In this document: positions 51,485 to 60,264 of the stretch, in pieces
Layout of the letters: each line of letters begins with the position of its first letter
Position numbering within the stretch: position 1 is the stretch's first letter
Source: Pseudoselenomonas ruminis
GTDB lineage: Bacteria > Bacillota > Negativicutes > Selenomonadales > Selenomonadaceae
DNA: 64,000 nucleotides
NCBI RefSeq assembly: GCF_008271295.1
Contig: NZ_VTOY01000010.1
Coordinates: forward strand, 1 to 64,000
Reading direction: 5' to 3'
The notes under the pieces: model-generated
What the model saw: the letters and a program-made list of their open reading frames with translations, nothing else
What the model was told of the DNA's origin: nothing
Databases searched by the model: none
Program-made: the position numbers and the translations under genes

Positions 51485-51891
51485 AGGGGCTTGATAGCAT
51501 CGGTATTGCCGATGGGCAGAGAGGGCCATCACGCAAAAATATTTCGCTAGGCCGTCAAAGAAAAATCTGCAACAGGGTCGCTATGACGAATCGCTCATTC
51601 ATTATGTGAAATAGGTGCTGATGACTTACCGAAGGGGGCAAATGTGCCCCCTTCTCTTTTTGCCGAATCCCTGTCCTATGCGGATCAGTACTAGGGATGT
51701 ATCGTTAGATTGTATCAGAATGATTGGTAAAGGGAGTTCTTTCTGACCGTATTGCGCTCTATAATACCTTCATTGTCGCTTAGATTTATGATACAATGGA
51801 GACGTTATACAACAATGATATTTAGAATCGGATTGAAGACTACCACTTTTTAATCATAAATAATGGGGCTCAAGGCTTAAAGCAACTTTGG
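51485..51891 (+). other. Non-coding remainder of the island
   Basis: No convincing gene. One open stretch (about 51500-51615) could be the C-terminal tail of a lost gene, ending GRYDESLIHYVK. A strong hairpin GAAGGGGGCA/TGCCCCCTTC (51631-51654) with TCTTTTT tail is a terminator. -10-like TATAAT and TACAAT boxes occur near 51770 and 51795 without good -35 partners. Confidence 0.5.
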
Positions 51892-51933
51892 GAAGAAAGA
51901 GGTTGTGGGGGAAGTCCCGTTGTTCCGACCATT
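51892..51933 (+). repeat. Decayed copy of the tRNA-Pro 3' half (candidate attR)
   Basis: Reads AAAGAGG, TTGTGGG, TCCCGTTGTTCCGACCATT in the same order as the tRNA-Pro 3' half, including the encoded CCA and following TT. The T loop is damaged (GGAAG instead of TTCAAA), so it is not a functional tRNA. It defines the right edge of the segment. Confidence 0.75.
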
Positions 51934-51978
51934 ATATGATATTAAAAGTGATGATTAACGCAGGATGAGGTGATACCG

Positions 51979-52704
51979 GTGATTAAGGATTACTATGAGC
52001 TGTTGCAGGTTCATCCGAAAGCGTCAGCGGATATTATAAAGAAAGCCTATCAGACTTTGGCGAAAAAATATCATCCGGATTTATCGAAGCTGCCGCCTGA
52101 AGAGGCCAGCCGTCATATGAGTGAGTTAAATGAGGCTTACCGGATTTTGTCGGATCCGTCAGCCCGCAGAGCGTATGATGAGGCAAGACGGCAGGAACAA
52201 CACCAGGTGCGGGAACTGCCACGGGAACAACAGGCGGTTCATCAAGATAAAATTCCGCCACGGTCTGCCCGCCGTCACCATAGTCACAAACAGGAAACGG
52301 CGAAGGTTCATGACTTAGCGGGCCGTAAGCTGAAGCTTATTCTTATCGCCGTAATCGTTCTCCTGCTGGGGGGGATGATATGGTTCCTCTTTGCCGGTGA
52401 TGAAGATGGCGAAGTCCATTATAAGAGCTTAAAGGGAAATCCATCGGTAGAGGAGCGCCCGCGGGAAAATAGCAGACCTGCCCCAGCCCCATCGTATGAT
52501 TCCAATGAGGAGAAACTTCATCCGGGAAATCCGAACCGGAATGGTAATGTGTCTGGTGGAACGGTCGAGGTCGATGGAAAAGGAACAGTTCCCGCTGGTG
52601 GCACAGATCAGAACGCGAAAGCGGAAGATACAGAGAAACCAAAGACAGAGCGAAATGACTCGGTCGGCGGTGGTGGAACAGTTCCGGGGTTAGAACAACT
52701 TTGA
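51979..52704 (+). CDS. Membrane-anchored J-domain protein
   Basis: About 241 residues. The N-terminal J domain (about 1-70) has the HPD motif (KKYHPDLSKL). A basic linker and one membrane helix (about 118-138, LILIAVIVLLLGGMIWFLF) follow, then a Pro/Gly/Asn-rich tail with no domain. There is no Gly/Phe or zinc-finger region, so it is not DnaJ itself but a J-protein that would recruit DnaK to the membrane. GTG 51979 follows GGATGAGG. 13 bases separate it from the ABC-F gene. Confidence 0.85.
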   Translation: MIKDYYELLQVHPKASADIIKKAYQTLAKKYHPDLSKLPPEEASRHMSELNEAYRILSDPSARRAYDEARRQEQHQVRELPREQQAVHQDKIPPRSARRHHSHKQETAKVHDLAGRKLKLILIAVIVLLLGGMIWFLFAGDEDGEVHYKSLKGNPSVEERPRENSRPAPAPSYDSNEEKLHPGNPNRNGNVSGGTVEVDGKGTVPAGGTDQNAKAEDTEKPKTERNDSVGGGGTVPGLEQL

Positions 52705-52717
52705 AAGGAAGTAATAT

Positions 52718-54274
52718 ATGAGCATATTAAACGTATCCCATTTATCCCATAGCTATGGAGGCCGTGAGATTTTTGAGGACGTTAGTTTTCGTCTGCTGAA
52801 GGGCGAACATGTTGCCTTGGTTGGTGCCAATGGTGAGGGAAAATCAACGTTTTTGTCCATCATCACCGGCCAGCTTACGCCGGATGCCGGTACGATTGAA
52901 TGGGCAAAGCGCGTTAAGGTAGGTTATCTGGACCAGCACGCGGTACTGAAAGCTGGGATGACGATTCGCGATACCCTCCGGACGGCTTTTGAAGATATGG
53001 TACAGGCGGAGCAGGAAATGCTGGCTGCTTATGACAAGATGGGGGACGCGACGCCGGAAGAGGTCGATAAGCTCATGAAGGATGTTGGCGATATCCAGGA
53101 CATGTTGGAAGCTGGCAGTTACTACACGCTTGATGCGCGGATCGAGGAAGTTGCTGCAGGCCTCGGCCTTCGCGACATTGGCCTTGACCGTACCGTTGAT
53201 GAGCTCTCGGGTGGCCAGCGTACCAAGGTATTGCTCACCAAGCTTTTGCTGCAGAATCCAGAAATCTTGATTCTCGATGAGCCGACGAATTATCTGGATG
53301 TGGAACATATCAACTGGCTGACGAACTATCTGCAGAATTACGAGAATGCCTTCATTCTCGTCTCGCATGATGTGCCGTTCCTCAATGCAGTTACCAATGT
53401 AATCTATCATGTGGATAATTTAAGTCTGGACCGCTATACGGGAAGCTATGAAAAATTTGAGGAAATGGCTGCGCTGAAACGCCGTCAGGAAGAAGCTGCG
53501 TATGAGCGCCAGCAGGCAGAAATCAAAAAAGAGCAGGATTTTATCCAGCGCAACAAGGCGCGGGTCGCTACCCGCGGTATGGCAAACAGCCGTCAAAAGC
53601 GCCTCGACAAAATGGAAGTCTTGACAAAACGTCAGGAGAAACCGAAACCGCATTTTCACTTTCAATCAGATCGTACGCCGTCGCGGTTTGTCATCGAGGG
53701 CAAGCGGCTGGTTCTGGGGTATGATACGCCGCTCACCAATCCCGTTGACATCCGCGTGGAGCGCAACAAGAAAATTGCGATTCGGGGGACAAACGGCTTA
53801 GGTAAATCCACGTTGCTCAAAACCATGTTGGGGATGATTCCCGCTATTTCTGGCAATGTGGAACTGGGCGAGTTCGTTTCGGTTGGCTATTTTGAGCAGG
53901 AAAGCGCTTCGGGGAATCCGAACACGGCTTTGGAAGAGCTATGGCAGGAATATCCGGGTATGAGCAATTTTGAGGTCCGGGCGGCGTTGGCTTCATGCGG
54001 CCTGACCAATGAGCATATCACCACGAAGATGATGGCACTATCGGGTGGTGAAGCGGCGAAAGTACGTCTCTGTAAAATCATGCAGAAGCCAGTCAATCTG
54101 CTGGTACTCGACGAGCCTACGAATCATTTGGATGTAGAGGCCAAAAAAGAACTCAAGCGGGCAATCAAAGAGTATAAGGGAACAGTTCTGCTGGTTTCCC
54201 ATGAACCGGATTTTTATGAGGATATCGTGGATTCGGTTTGGAATATTGAAAACTGGTCAACCAAGATTATTTAA
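52718..54274 (+). CDS. ABC-F family ATPase
   Basis: 518 residues with two ABC domains and no membrane segments. Walker A: GANGEGKST and GTNGLGKST; signatures LSGGQRTKVLL and LSGGEAAKVRLC; Walker B LILDEPTNYLD and LVLDEPTNHLD. The linker (about 240-320) is basic and helical. ABC-F proteins act on the ribosome E site. The length resembles YbiT/YkpA housekeeping types more than drug-resistance types, but that is inference. Confidence 0.92.
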   Translation: MSILNVSHLSHSYGGREIFEDVSFRLLKGEHVALVGANGEGKSTFLSIITGQLTPDAGTIEWAKRVKVGYLDQHAVLKAGMTIRDTLRTAFEDMVQAEQEMLAAYDKMGDATPEEVDKLMKDVGDIQDMLEAGSYYTLDARIEEVAAGLGLRDIGLDRTVDELSGGQRTKVLLTKLLLQNPEILILDEPTNYLDVEHINWLTNYLQNYENAFILVSHDVPFLNAVTNVIYHVDNLSLDRYTGSYEKFEEMAALKRRQEEAAYERQQAEIKKEQDFIQRNKARVATRGMANSRQKRLDKMEVLTKRQEKPKPHFHFQSDRTPSRFVIEGKRLVLGYDTPLTNPVDIRVERNKKIAIRGTNGLGKSTLLKTMLGMIPAISGNVELGEFVSVGYFEQESASGNPNTALEELWQEYPGMSNFEVRAALASCGLTNEHITTKMMALSGGEAAKVRLCKIMQKPVNLLVLDEPTNHLDVEAKKELKRAIKEYKGTVLLVSHEPDFYEDIVDSVWNIENWSTKII

Positions 54275-54294
54275 CCGCAGAGAAAAAATGAGCC

Positions 54295-54342
54295 AAAAAG
54301 AAGGTGGACAAAATGCAAACGCATTTTGTCCACCTTCTTTTT
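54295..54342. terminator. Long perfect hairpin, bidirectional terminator
   Basis: Arms 54295-54316 and 54321-54342 are 22-base perfect complements around AAAC, between the convergent ABC-F and AraC genes. The AraC stop codon overlaps the right arm. Confidence 0.85.
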
Positions 54343-55190
54343 TATGTCTGCTTCCAAGTATTGCGGTATTTTCCAGGTGGCATACCAACCAATTTGTTGA
54401 AGACAGATTGAAAGTAGTTGGAATTATTATAGCCGCATTGCATGGCTATCGTGGTAATGCTTTGTTTCGTGGAGAGCAACAGATTCTGGGCTTCAGAGAT
54501 ACGCAATTGGGTAATGTATTGCATGGGAGAACATCCCGTGCATTCCTTGAAAATATGTGACAGATAGTAAGGGCTGATGTGTAAGTTCTGCGCAATTTGA
54601 GACAGGGAAAGTTCTTCTAGATAGTGACTGTCCAGATAGGTCTTGATATGCTGTCCTAAGGTATAGGCAGAATCGTGATTAGCAACGACAGTGTGATTAT
54701 ATTGTTCTAATATCAGCAGTATAAGCGCCTGGGCTAGATGATTGCATGCTTCTTGATGAAGTTGAGAAGGGAGACTGATAATTACTTTCTTTATCTGCTG
54801 AAGGAGCTGGGCGATCAATGGATAAGCGTGCCCTGCGTGGATGATGGGGATGGCTTCTGAGGGAAGAAAATGTCCCTGAGGCAAACCTTTAAGCTGCAGG
54901 TGCTTAAAACCCAGCGATGAGGTCTGTGTGGCGGTGCCATTTTGGGGCGAAAAGGAATGCAGGCAGCCCTGACTGATGAGGACAATATCGCCCCTGCTTA
55001 CCGGATGGGAAGTGTTGTGGATGGTGCAAGTGCCGCTGCCCTTCATAATAAAGAGAATTTCTGCCTGGCCACAACAATCTGCAGGCAGTGGCAGCGTATC
55101 GGAGGATAGGAAGCGGAGATAAGACAGTTGTACCTTTTGTTCTGAGGGAAATATTGGATTCGTCGCAGGATTAAAAGTAAGTATTGACAT
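54342..55190 (-). CDS. AraC-family transcriptional regulator
   Basis: About 282 residues. The N-terminal cupin-type sensor domain (AEILFIMKGSGTCTIHNTSHPVSRGDIVLISQGCLHSF) is followed by two helix-turn-helix units in the last 100 residues (LSLSQIAQNLHISPYYLSHIFKECTGCSPMQYI). The start MSILTFNPATNP is behind AAAGGGCG. It is divergent from the OPA transporter, whose expression it probably activates on sensing the imported compound. Confidence 0.9.
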   Translation of the reverse strand: MSILTFNPATNPIFPSEQKVQLSYLRFLSSDTLPLPADCCGQAEILFIMKGSGTCTIHNTSHPVSRGDIVLISQGCLHSFSPQNGTATQTSSLGFKHLQLKGLPQGHFLPSEAIPIIHAGHAYPLIAQLLQQIKKVIISLPSQLHQEACNHLAQALILLILEQYNHTVVANHDSAYTLGQHIKTYLDSHYLEELSLSQIAQNLHISPYYLSHIFKECTGCSPMQYITQLRISEAQNLLLSTKQSITTIAMQCGYNNSNYFQSVFNKLVGMPPGKYRNTWKQT

Positions 55191-55447
55191 AAAATCGCCC
55201 TTTTCTAATGATAGCAAGAATATGTAATATGAATAAAAACAAAGCAAAATAATGGAGAATAAGCAGAAATAATTGTAATATAATAATCATCAAAGGATGG
55301 TTGATGGTTATGTTATGGTTGAGTAGGACATCATTTACTCAAAACTTACCTAATCATTATACTAAAAAAACACCATAAAAGCCAGTATTTTCAGAAAAGA
55401 ATAAGAATTACTGGCGGAATCATTTATTAAAAAAGGAGAGTGTGCTT
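55191..55447 (+). promoter_or_regulatory. Divergent control region of the araC/OPA locus
   Basis: AT-rich. TTTACT (55334-55339) and TATACT (55358-55363) with an 18-base spacer could drive the transporter. GCCAGTA and TACTGGC (about 55381-55416) form an inverted repeat downstream of it. CATCAAAGGATGG and TTGATGG near 55290-55310 are further repeats. AAGGAGAG at 55433-55440 is the ribosome site. Confidence 0.5.
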
Positions 55448-56815
55448 ATGTTTAAATGGTTTCTGACCAATCCGGATAAGCCAAGGATTCATGATGAGGA
55501 ACTGGTTAAGAAAATGTATCATTCGGCCAGGCTTCAAGCTGTCACAGCGATGATTCTGGGTTATGGCATGTACTATGTGATGAGGATGACACTGGGCGTG
55601 GCTAAAAAACCGATGATTGAAGAGGGATTTACCCCTACGGAATTAGGTGCCATGGGAGCAGGTATGATGGTAGCCATCGCCATTGGTAAATGTGCCAACG
55701 GCTTTATTGCGGACCATTGTAATATCAAGAAAATCGTTCCTTTAGGACTGCTGGGGGCGGCTATCGTCAATGCTATTTTGGGCTTTAGCAATGCCTATTG
55801 GGTATTCTTGGCGCTGTGGATTGTCAATGGTGTCTTCCAGTCCATGGGTTCAGCGCCCTGTATTGTATCTTTGGCTCAATGGTTTTCCAAGAGTCAGCTG
55901 GCAACCTATTATGGGGTGTTCAGTATTGCCCATTATGTAGGCGAAGGTGCTACTTATTTGGGAACGGCCATGATAATCGTAGCTTTTGGATGGCATGCAG
56001 CATTCTTTCTTCCCGGGGTAGCCTGCATCGTGTTGGCTTTCATCATGTACCGCTTTATGCGTGATCGGCCAGAGTCTTATGGTTTGCCCTCTGCCAACGA
56101 ATTCGAAGGTGAGATTGTTCAGGAACAGAAGGAACAGGAAGTTTCAACGAAAGAAGCCCAGATGATGGTTATCAAAAACCCTTATGTTTGGCTTTTGGCA
56201 GCGGCGGCAATCTGTCTGGGGATTTCGCGGTATTCCATCAGCAGCTGGGGCGTCATTTTCTTGCAGGAAGCTAAGGGATTGGACCTGGTTACAGCGGGGA
56301 GTATTATGTCCTTGTCGCCGATTTTGGGTGGGGTAGGTTCTTTCTTTTCGGGAATCATATCGGATAAGATTTTTAAATCGCGCCATTCTGTCACTACGAT
56401 AGTGTTTGGCTTGGTTATGCTGGCAGGGATTATTGGTGTTTGCTTTGTACCTGCCGGAAATACTACGTTAGCCGCAGTTTGTATCGCTGTATTTGGTTTT
56501 GGTTTGGGGGTCATTCTTTGCTTTGTCGGTGGACTGCTGGCTGTTGACCTTTGCCCGCGTAAAGCAACAGGTGCAGCTATGGGAGTTATTGGCCTATTGG
56601 CTTATGGTGGTGCTGCTTTGCAGGATATTGTAAACGGCATGTTGATGGATTCTGCTAAGGTAGTGGTAGATGGTGTTACCACTTATCAGTTCGGTACGAT
56701 CACCACTTTTTGGATTGGTTCGGTAGTGTTGATGACATTACTCATCGTACCTACCTTGTGGGCCAAAAAGAACAGGAGTGAGGAGGCACATGAAACGCAT
56801 CACGCGGCAGCTTAA
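55448..56815 (+). CDS. Organophosphate:phosphate antiporter-type MFS transporter (GlpT/UhpC-like)
   Basis: About 455 residues and 12 membrane segments. The N-terminus has GYGMYYVMRMTLGVAKKPMIEEG, like the GlpT/UhpT/UhpC family, and KCANGFIADHCNIK matches the cytoplasmic loop-2 region of MFS. The family exchanges organic phosphates for inorganic phosphate. The next gene is a cytoplasmic phosphoesterase, so uptake followed by dephosphorylation is the simplest reading. ATG 55448 is set by AAGGAGAG. Confidence 0.87.
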   Translation: MFKWFLTNPDKPRIHDEELVKKMYHSARLQAVTAMILGYGMYYVMRMTLGVAKKPMIEEGFTPTELGAMGAGMMVAIAIGKCANGFIADHCNIKKIVPLGLLGAAIVNAILGFSNAYWVFLALWIVNGVFQSMGSAPCIVSLAQWFSKSQLATYYGVFSIAHYVGEGATYLGTAMIIVAFGWHAAFFLPGVACIVLAFIMYRFMRDRPESYGLPSANEFEGEIVQEQKEQEVSTKEAQMMVIKNPYVWLLAAAAICLGISRYSISSWGVIFLQEAKGLDLVTAGSIMSLSPILGGVGSFFSGIISDKIFKSRHSVTTIVFGLVMLAGIIGVCFVPAGNTTLAAVCIAVFGFGLGVILCFVGGLLAVDLCPRKATGAAMGVIGLLAYGGAALQDIVNGMLMDSAKVVVDGVTTYQFGTITTFWIGSVVLMTLLIVPTLWAKKNRSEEAHETHHAAA

Positions 56816-56905
56816 GGCAGGATTTTGGACAGCGGCCGAGAAGGATTAAGAAGATTTATGCACAAGGCAGCTATGCCAAGGCCAAAGTAATGGAGGCAGA
56901 TAATT

Positions 56906-59821
56906 ATGGAGCAGCAGATGAAGATAAGCAATGGCCCCTATCTATTGGGGCTGGCCGCAACGCATGTTTTGCTGGCTTGGGAAACAGAAAGACCGGGGAA
57001 TTACACGGTATATTATGACAGCAAAATTGGGGAGAGAAAGGTCTCGGCAGTATTTGAACGGGAACCGTCATATCGGGAAAATGCCGATGGGGGGTGTCTA
57101 TATACGGCGAAGCTCACAGACCTATCTCCGGAAACTAAAGTCAGTTATCGGATTTGTTATCAGGAGCAGATTCTTTCCCAGGGGAGTTTCTGCTCGTTAG
57201 CTGATTCCCCCCAGGCACTGCATATCATTACCTTATCGGATTCGCATTTGTTTAATGCGGCATCGCAGTTTGCAGATGCTGTCAGACGGGAAAAACCGGA
57301 CTTTATCATCCATGGAGGAGATATTCCTCCGGGAACTGGCTATCAGCATGAGCACTATGCTCGTCACTGGTTCCAGAAAATTCCCGATATCCTTCGGGAA
57401 GTGCCCGTTTGTTATATTCCTGGCAATCACGACGATGGTCCTTTTTTCGATAGTTTCTTCGCTAGGCCCCAGTCTAAAATACTGCATGCGATGCCAGATG
57501 GACGTGTTTTTTCCTTTGCGGTAGGGCCGGCGTTCTTCCTGTTTGCCGATAGCAATCCCTGGGGGTTGTTGGAGATGAATGCGGTTAATTCCGGTGTGCA
57601 GCTGCCGGAGAAGGAGCATCGGCATATAGCGGAAATACTTGCCTGGATAGAGGATGAGTTGCAAAGCAGCCAGGCGCGTAATGCTAAGTGGCGGATATTG
57701 GTGGCGCATCATCCCTATACCGATGCCTTTAATAATAAATATTTGGTGCCTTTAGCAGAGAGGTGTGGGGTCGAATTGGTAATCGGCGGCCATTTGCATT
57801 ATTATGTGAAAGCCATTTCCAGTGATCCTGCAATTGGCGCCAAGACAGTCTATGTTTGCCAGGGGAGTGCTCAGGACCCAGAAGTTCAGTTGACGCGCAG
57901 TGATGGGGAAAGAAGGCTGTTGGAAGATTTTCCCGAAGTGACAGCGATGGGCAGGAATAACTATGGGGTCCTGGATGTTACGGCTGATGCTATCGTTTAT
58001 AATCTCTATGGGTATACACCAGATGGTGGCAGTGCGTTAGTAGACTGCGTGCGCCTTGAGCAGGCACATCCACAGGTGGAATATACGGCTGCAGAATTGC
58101 GCCGCTTGGATAACAACGGGCATGTGGAGGTGCGTGTCCAGGCCTATAATCAAGGGGCTGGTGTGGCAGATGCCCGGGTGATTTTGTCAGACAACGGCGT
58201 GGAACATGTACTGAATCTTTTTGGCAGTGAGGAAAGTAGTCAGTCGGTATTGCTAGAACCTGGGGAAAAACGGCGGTTAACGGCTATATATCAAGCTCGG
58301 CAGCCAGGGGAGCATATCTTGGAGTCTGGTGGACAGAAGTTAAAGTTGCTGGTCTATGAACCCAGCCAGTTGTCCTTTGCTCACATGCGGCTGCAGGCAG
58401 GGCACGGCAGGATGGCGGATTGTGTGACAGCGGGGGTGGAGGCAACCAATAACCTTGATCATGAAATATATACCTCGATCCCCTTTTATATAAATCAGCG
58501 TTTGATGGAATCTAAGAATATTTTTTTCAGAGGCCACGAAAAAAAATATATTGAGTTCAGATATAAGTTTGATCAAGGGGGATGTTATCAAATCAGCCTG
58601 GCTGACAGACTGCCTAAGGAAGTGCGTATCGAAAAGGGAATCCGCATTATTCCCCGCGTGCTGGATAAATCTGGCTGTGGTCATATAGCGCTCATGCATG
58701 GTACCCCGAAAGTGCTGGAGCGGGGAGGGCATATGGAGGTTTGTCTGGAGCATTATGGGGATTATATCGAGGTGTTGCCAGCTCCGGATCTGTTGGCAGA
58801 GCAGGGGTTTACCGGGATGGTATGGGCTAAGGTCGAGAGATTGGCTCATGAAAATGAAATGGGACATAATCCGCTGATGGTACGAGGTAAATCAGTGGGC
58901 TGGGGCGCCACCTACTTTATGCGTATGGTAGTAGAGCGTGCCGGAGGTCTTAAATGGGGCACCTGCCATGGGATTACGGAATACTCCTGGCAAGGAGGCG
59001 AGGCCAAGGTGGGGCAATGGGCGCAATATACCATGACTTTTGACAAATCCTGCGGCGGTGATTCCTATTGTGATGGGAATCATGTAGCTCATGTGGCAGC
59101 TATTCCTGTTGAGGCGGAGCTGCGTCAATGGGGAGACGAGCCAATCTTTATTGGCTACTCCTATATTGGACATGTGATTAAGGAAATCAATCGGCCGAAA
59201 TATTTCACCCACTTGCCTGGACGGATCAGTCAGGTGCGCTTTTATCGAAGAGGCTTTTCGGCAGAGGAAAACAAAGGGGTACTGGATGCTCCTTTAGAAG
59301 CTGGTCCTCAGGATAAGCAGTTAGCTTTGTGGCTGGATTTTCGTAATATTCTCAAGGTGGGAACCCATACTACGGAGTGGCGTCACCCTGCCATTTACGC
59401 TCCGGCCTTCAAGACTGAGAAGAAATATTGGCAATTCAAGCAATTGAAGGCTAGTGCGAATGTACCGTTGCAGGCGGGGATAAAGGCTGTAGTGGAGGTG
59501 TCTGATGATGGTGTTACGGTAAAGGGAGCTTTGCAGATAGCAGTTCAGGATGGTACGCATTATATGGATTTGTCATCCTTGCCGGAAGCGCAATACTTGC
59601 GCATTCGTACGGAAATGTTTGCTGAAGTGGGGGCGGAGGGCACCTTTGTACCGGAGCTGCAGGAGTATCAGGTCATTGCCACGAATGGGAACGATTTTGC
59701 CGATATGTTTTGGTCAACCCGTCCTCAGTGGGAAAAAGGAATCTTTACTGGTGCGGCTGGCTTTGCACCGGCAGATAGGTTGCGGGATTTTCCTGAATAC
59801 ACGGATGTTATCCACGGGTAA
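56906..59821 (+). CDS. Large purple-acid-phosphatase-like metallophosphoesterase with LamG-type domain
   Basis: 971 residues. An Fn3-like N-terminal domain (about 8-100) is followed by a calcineurin-type phosphoesterase with all five blocks: SDSHL, HGGDIP, GNHDD, AHHPY, GGHLH (about 112-300). Middle beta-rich repeats lead to a LamG/concanavalin-like region (about 640-830). There is no signal peptide or membrane segment, unusual for purple acid phosphatases and for LamG modules, so it appears cytoplasmic unless exported by another route. It follows the OPA transporter by 90 bases, probably in one operon under the AraC regulator. Confidence 0.85.
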   Translation: MEQQMKISNGPYLLGLAATHVLLAWETERPGNYTVYYDSKIGERKVSAVFEREPSYRENADGGCLYTAKLTDLSPETKVSYRICYQEQILSQGSFCSLADSPQALHIITLSDSHLFNAASQFADAVRREKPDFIIHGGDIPPGTGYQHEHYARHWFQKIPDILREVPVCYIPGNHDDGPFFDSFFARPQSKILHAMPDGRVFSFAVGPAFFLFADSNPWGLLEMNAVNSGVQLPEKEHRHIAEILAWIEDELQSSQARNAKWRILVAHHPYTDAFNNKYLVPLAERCGVELVIGGHLHYYVKAISSDPAIGAKTVYVCQGSAQDPEVQLTRSDGERRLLEDFPEVTAMGRNNYGVLDVTADAIVYNLYGYTPDGGSALVDCVRLEQAHPQVEYTAAELRRLDNNGHVEVRVQAYNQGAGVADARVILSDNGVEHVLNLFGSEESSQSVLLEPGEKRRLTAIYQARQPGEHILESGGQKLKLLVYEPSQLSFAHMRLQAGHGRMADCVTAGVEATNNLDHEIYTSIPFYINQRLMESKNIFFRGHEKKYIEFRYKFDQGGCYQISLADRLPKEVRIEKGIRIIPRVLDKSGCGHIALMHGTPKVLERGGHMEVCLEHYGDYIEVLPAPDLLAEQGFTGMVWAKVERLAHENEMGHNPLMVRGKSVGWGATYFMRMVVERAGGLKWGTCHGITEYSWQGGEAKVGQWAQYTMTFDKSCGGDSYCDGNHVAHVAAIPVEAELRQWGDEPIFIGYSYIGHVIKEINRPKYFTHLPGRISQVRFYRRGFSAEENKGVLDAPLEAGPQDKQLALWLDFRNILKVGTHTTEWRHPAIYAPAFKTEKKYWQFKQLKASANVPLQAGIKAVVEVSDDGVTVKGALQIAVQDGTHYMDLSSLPEAQYLRIRTEMFAEVGAEGTFVPELQEYQVIATNGNDFADMFWSTRPQWEKGIFTGAAGFAPADRLRDFPEYTDVIHG

Positions 59822-59829
59822 GGAAGAAG

Positions 59830-59871
59830 TAACACGCCTTCGCAGTTTATAATGCGGAGGCGTGTTTTTTA
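59830..59871 (+). terminator. Terminator after the phosphoesterase
   Basis: AACACGCCTTCGCA pairs with TGCGGAGGCGTGTT, then a T run. Confidence 0.88.
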
Positions 59872-60001
59872 GGAATGAGCGTAAAAGCAATAATATGTAC
59901 TTTTGCGTTAAGAATAGCAAAATACAAGAGGAATCAATAAGCAACAATCCTATATAATGCGTCTAAATCAAGGAAATGCTGCTTTAATATAGTAACTTAG
60001 G

Positions 60002-60184
60002 ATGGTGATGCGTGTGGAAAAAATAAGCAAACAAGTATTGGCAGCTGGTAGTTTGTGGTGGCCGCCAGGGCAAGTGGCTGCAGCGGTCGATACGGAGGGC
60101 GTAGCTCGCAAAGGGGGGAAAGGCCCTTCTTTAACAAAAGAAGGACGTGGCTTTACCTACCTCAAATTTACGGCGAAATTTTAG
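60002..60184 (+). CDS. Doubtful 60-aa ORF
   Basis: Open frame with weak AGGA site. The text RKGGKGPSLTKEGRGF resembles translations of intergenic hairpin repeats rather than a folded protein. A perfect CCTTCTTT/AAAGAAGG hairpin (60124-60143) lies inside. Probably not a gene; listed because nothing else occupies 59872-60206. Confidence 0.2.
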   Translation: MVMRVEKISKQVLAAGSLWWPPGQVAAAVDTEGVARKGGKGPSLTKEGRGFTYLKFTAKF

Positions 60185-60206
60185 GGGATAGAAAATTGTA
60201 TTGAAG

Positions 60207-60234
60207 TTGACAAAATTTTTGATGCGAGTATAAC
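60207..60234 (+). promoter_or_regulatory. Promoter of the phytase gene
   Basis: TTGACA (60207-60212) and TATAAC (60229-60234), spacer 16, 31 bases before the start codon. Confidence 0.75.
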
Positions 60235-60264
60235 TATAGAGGAAACGTAAGGAGATGTTATGGT

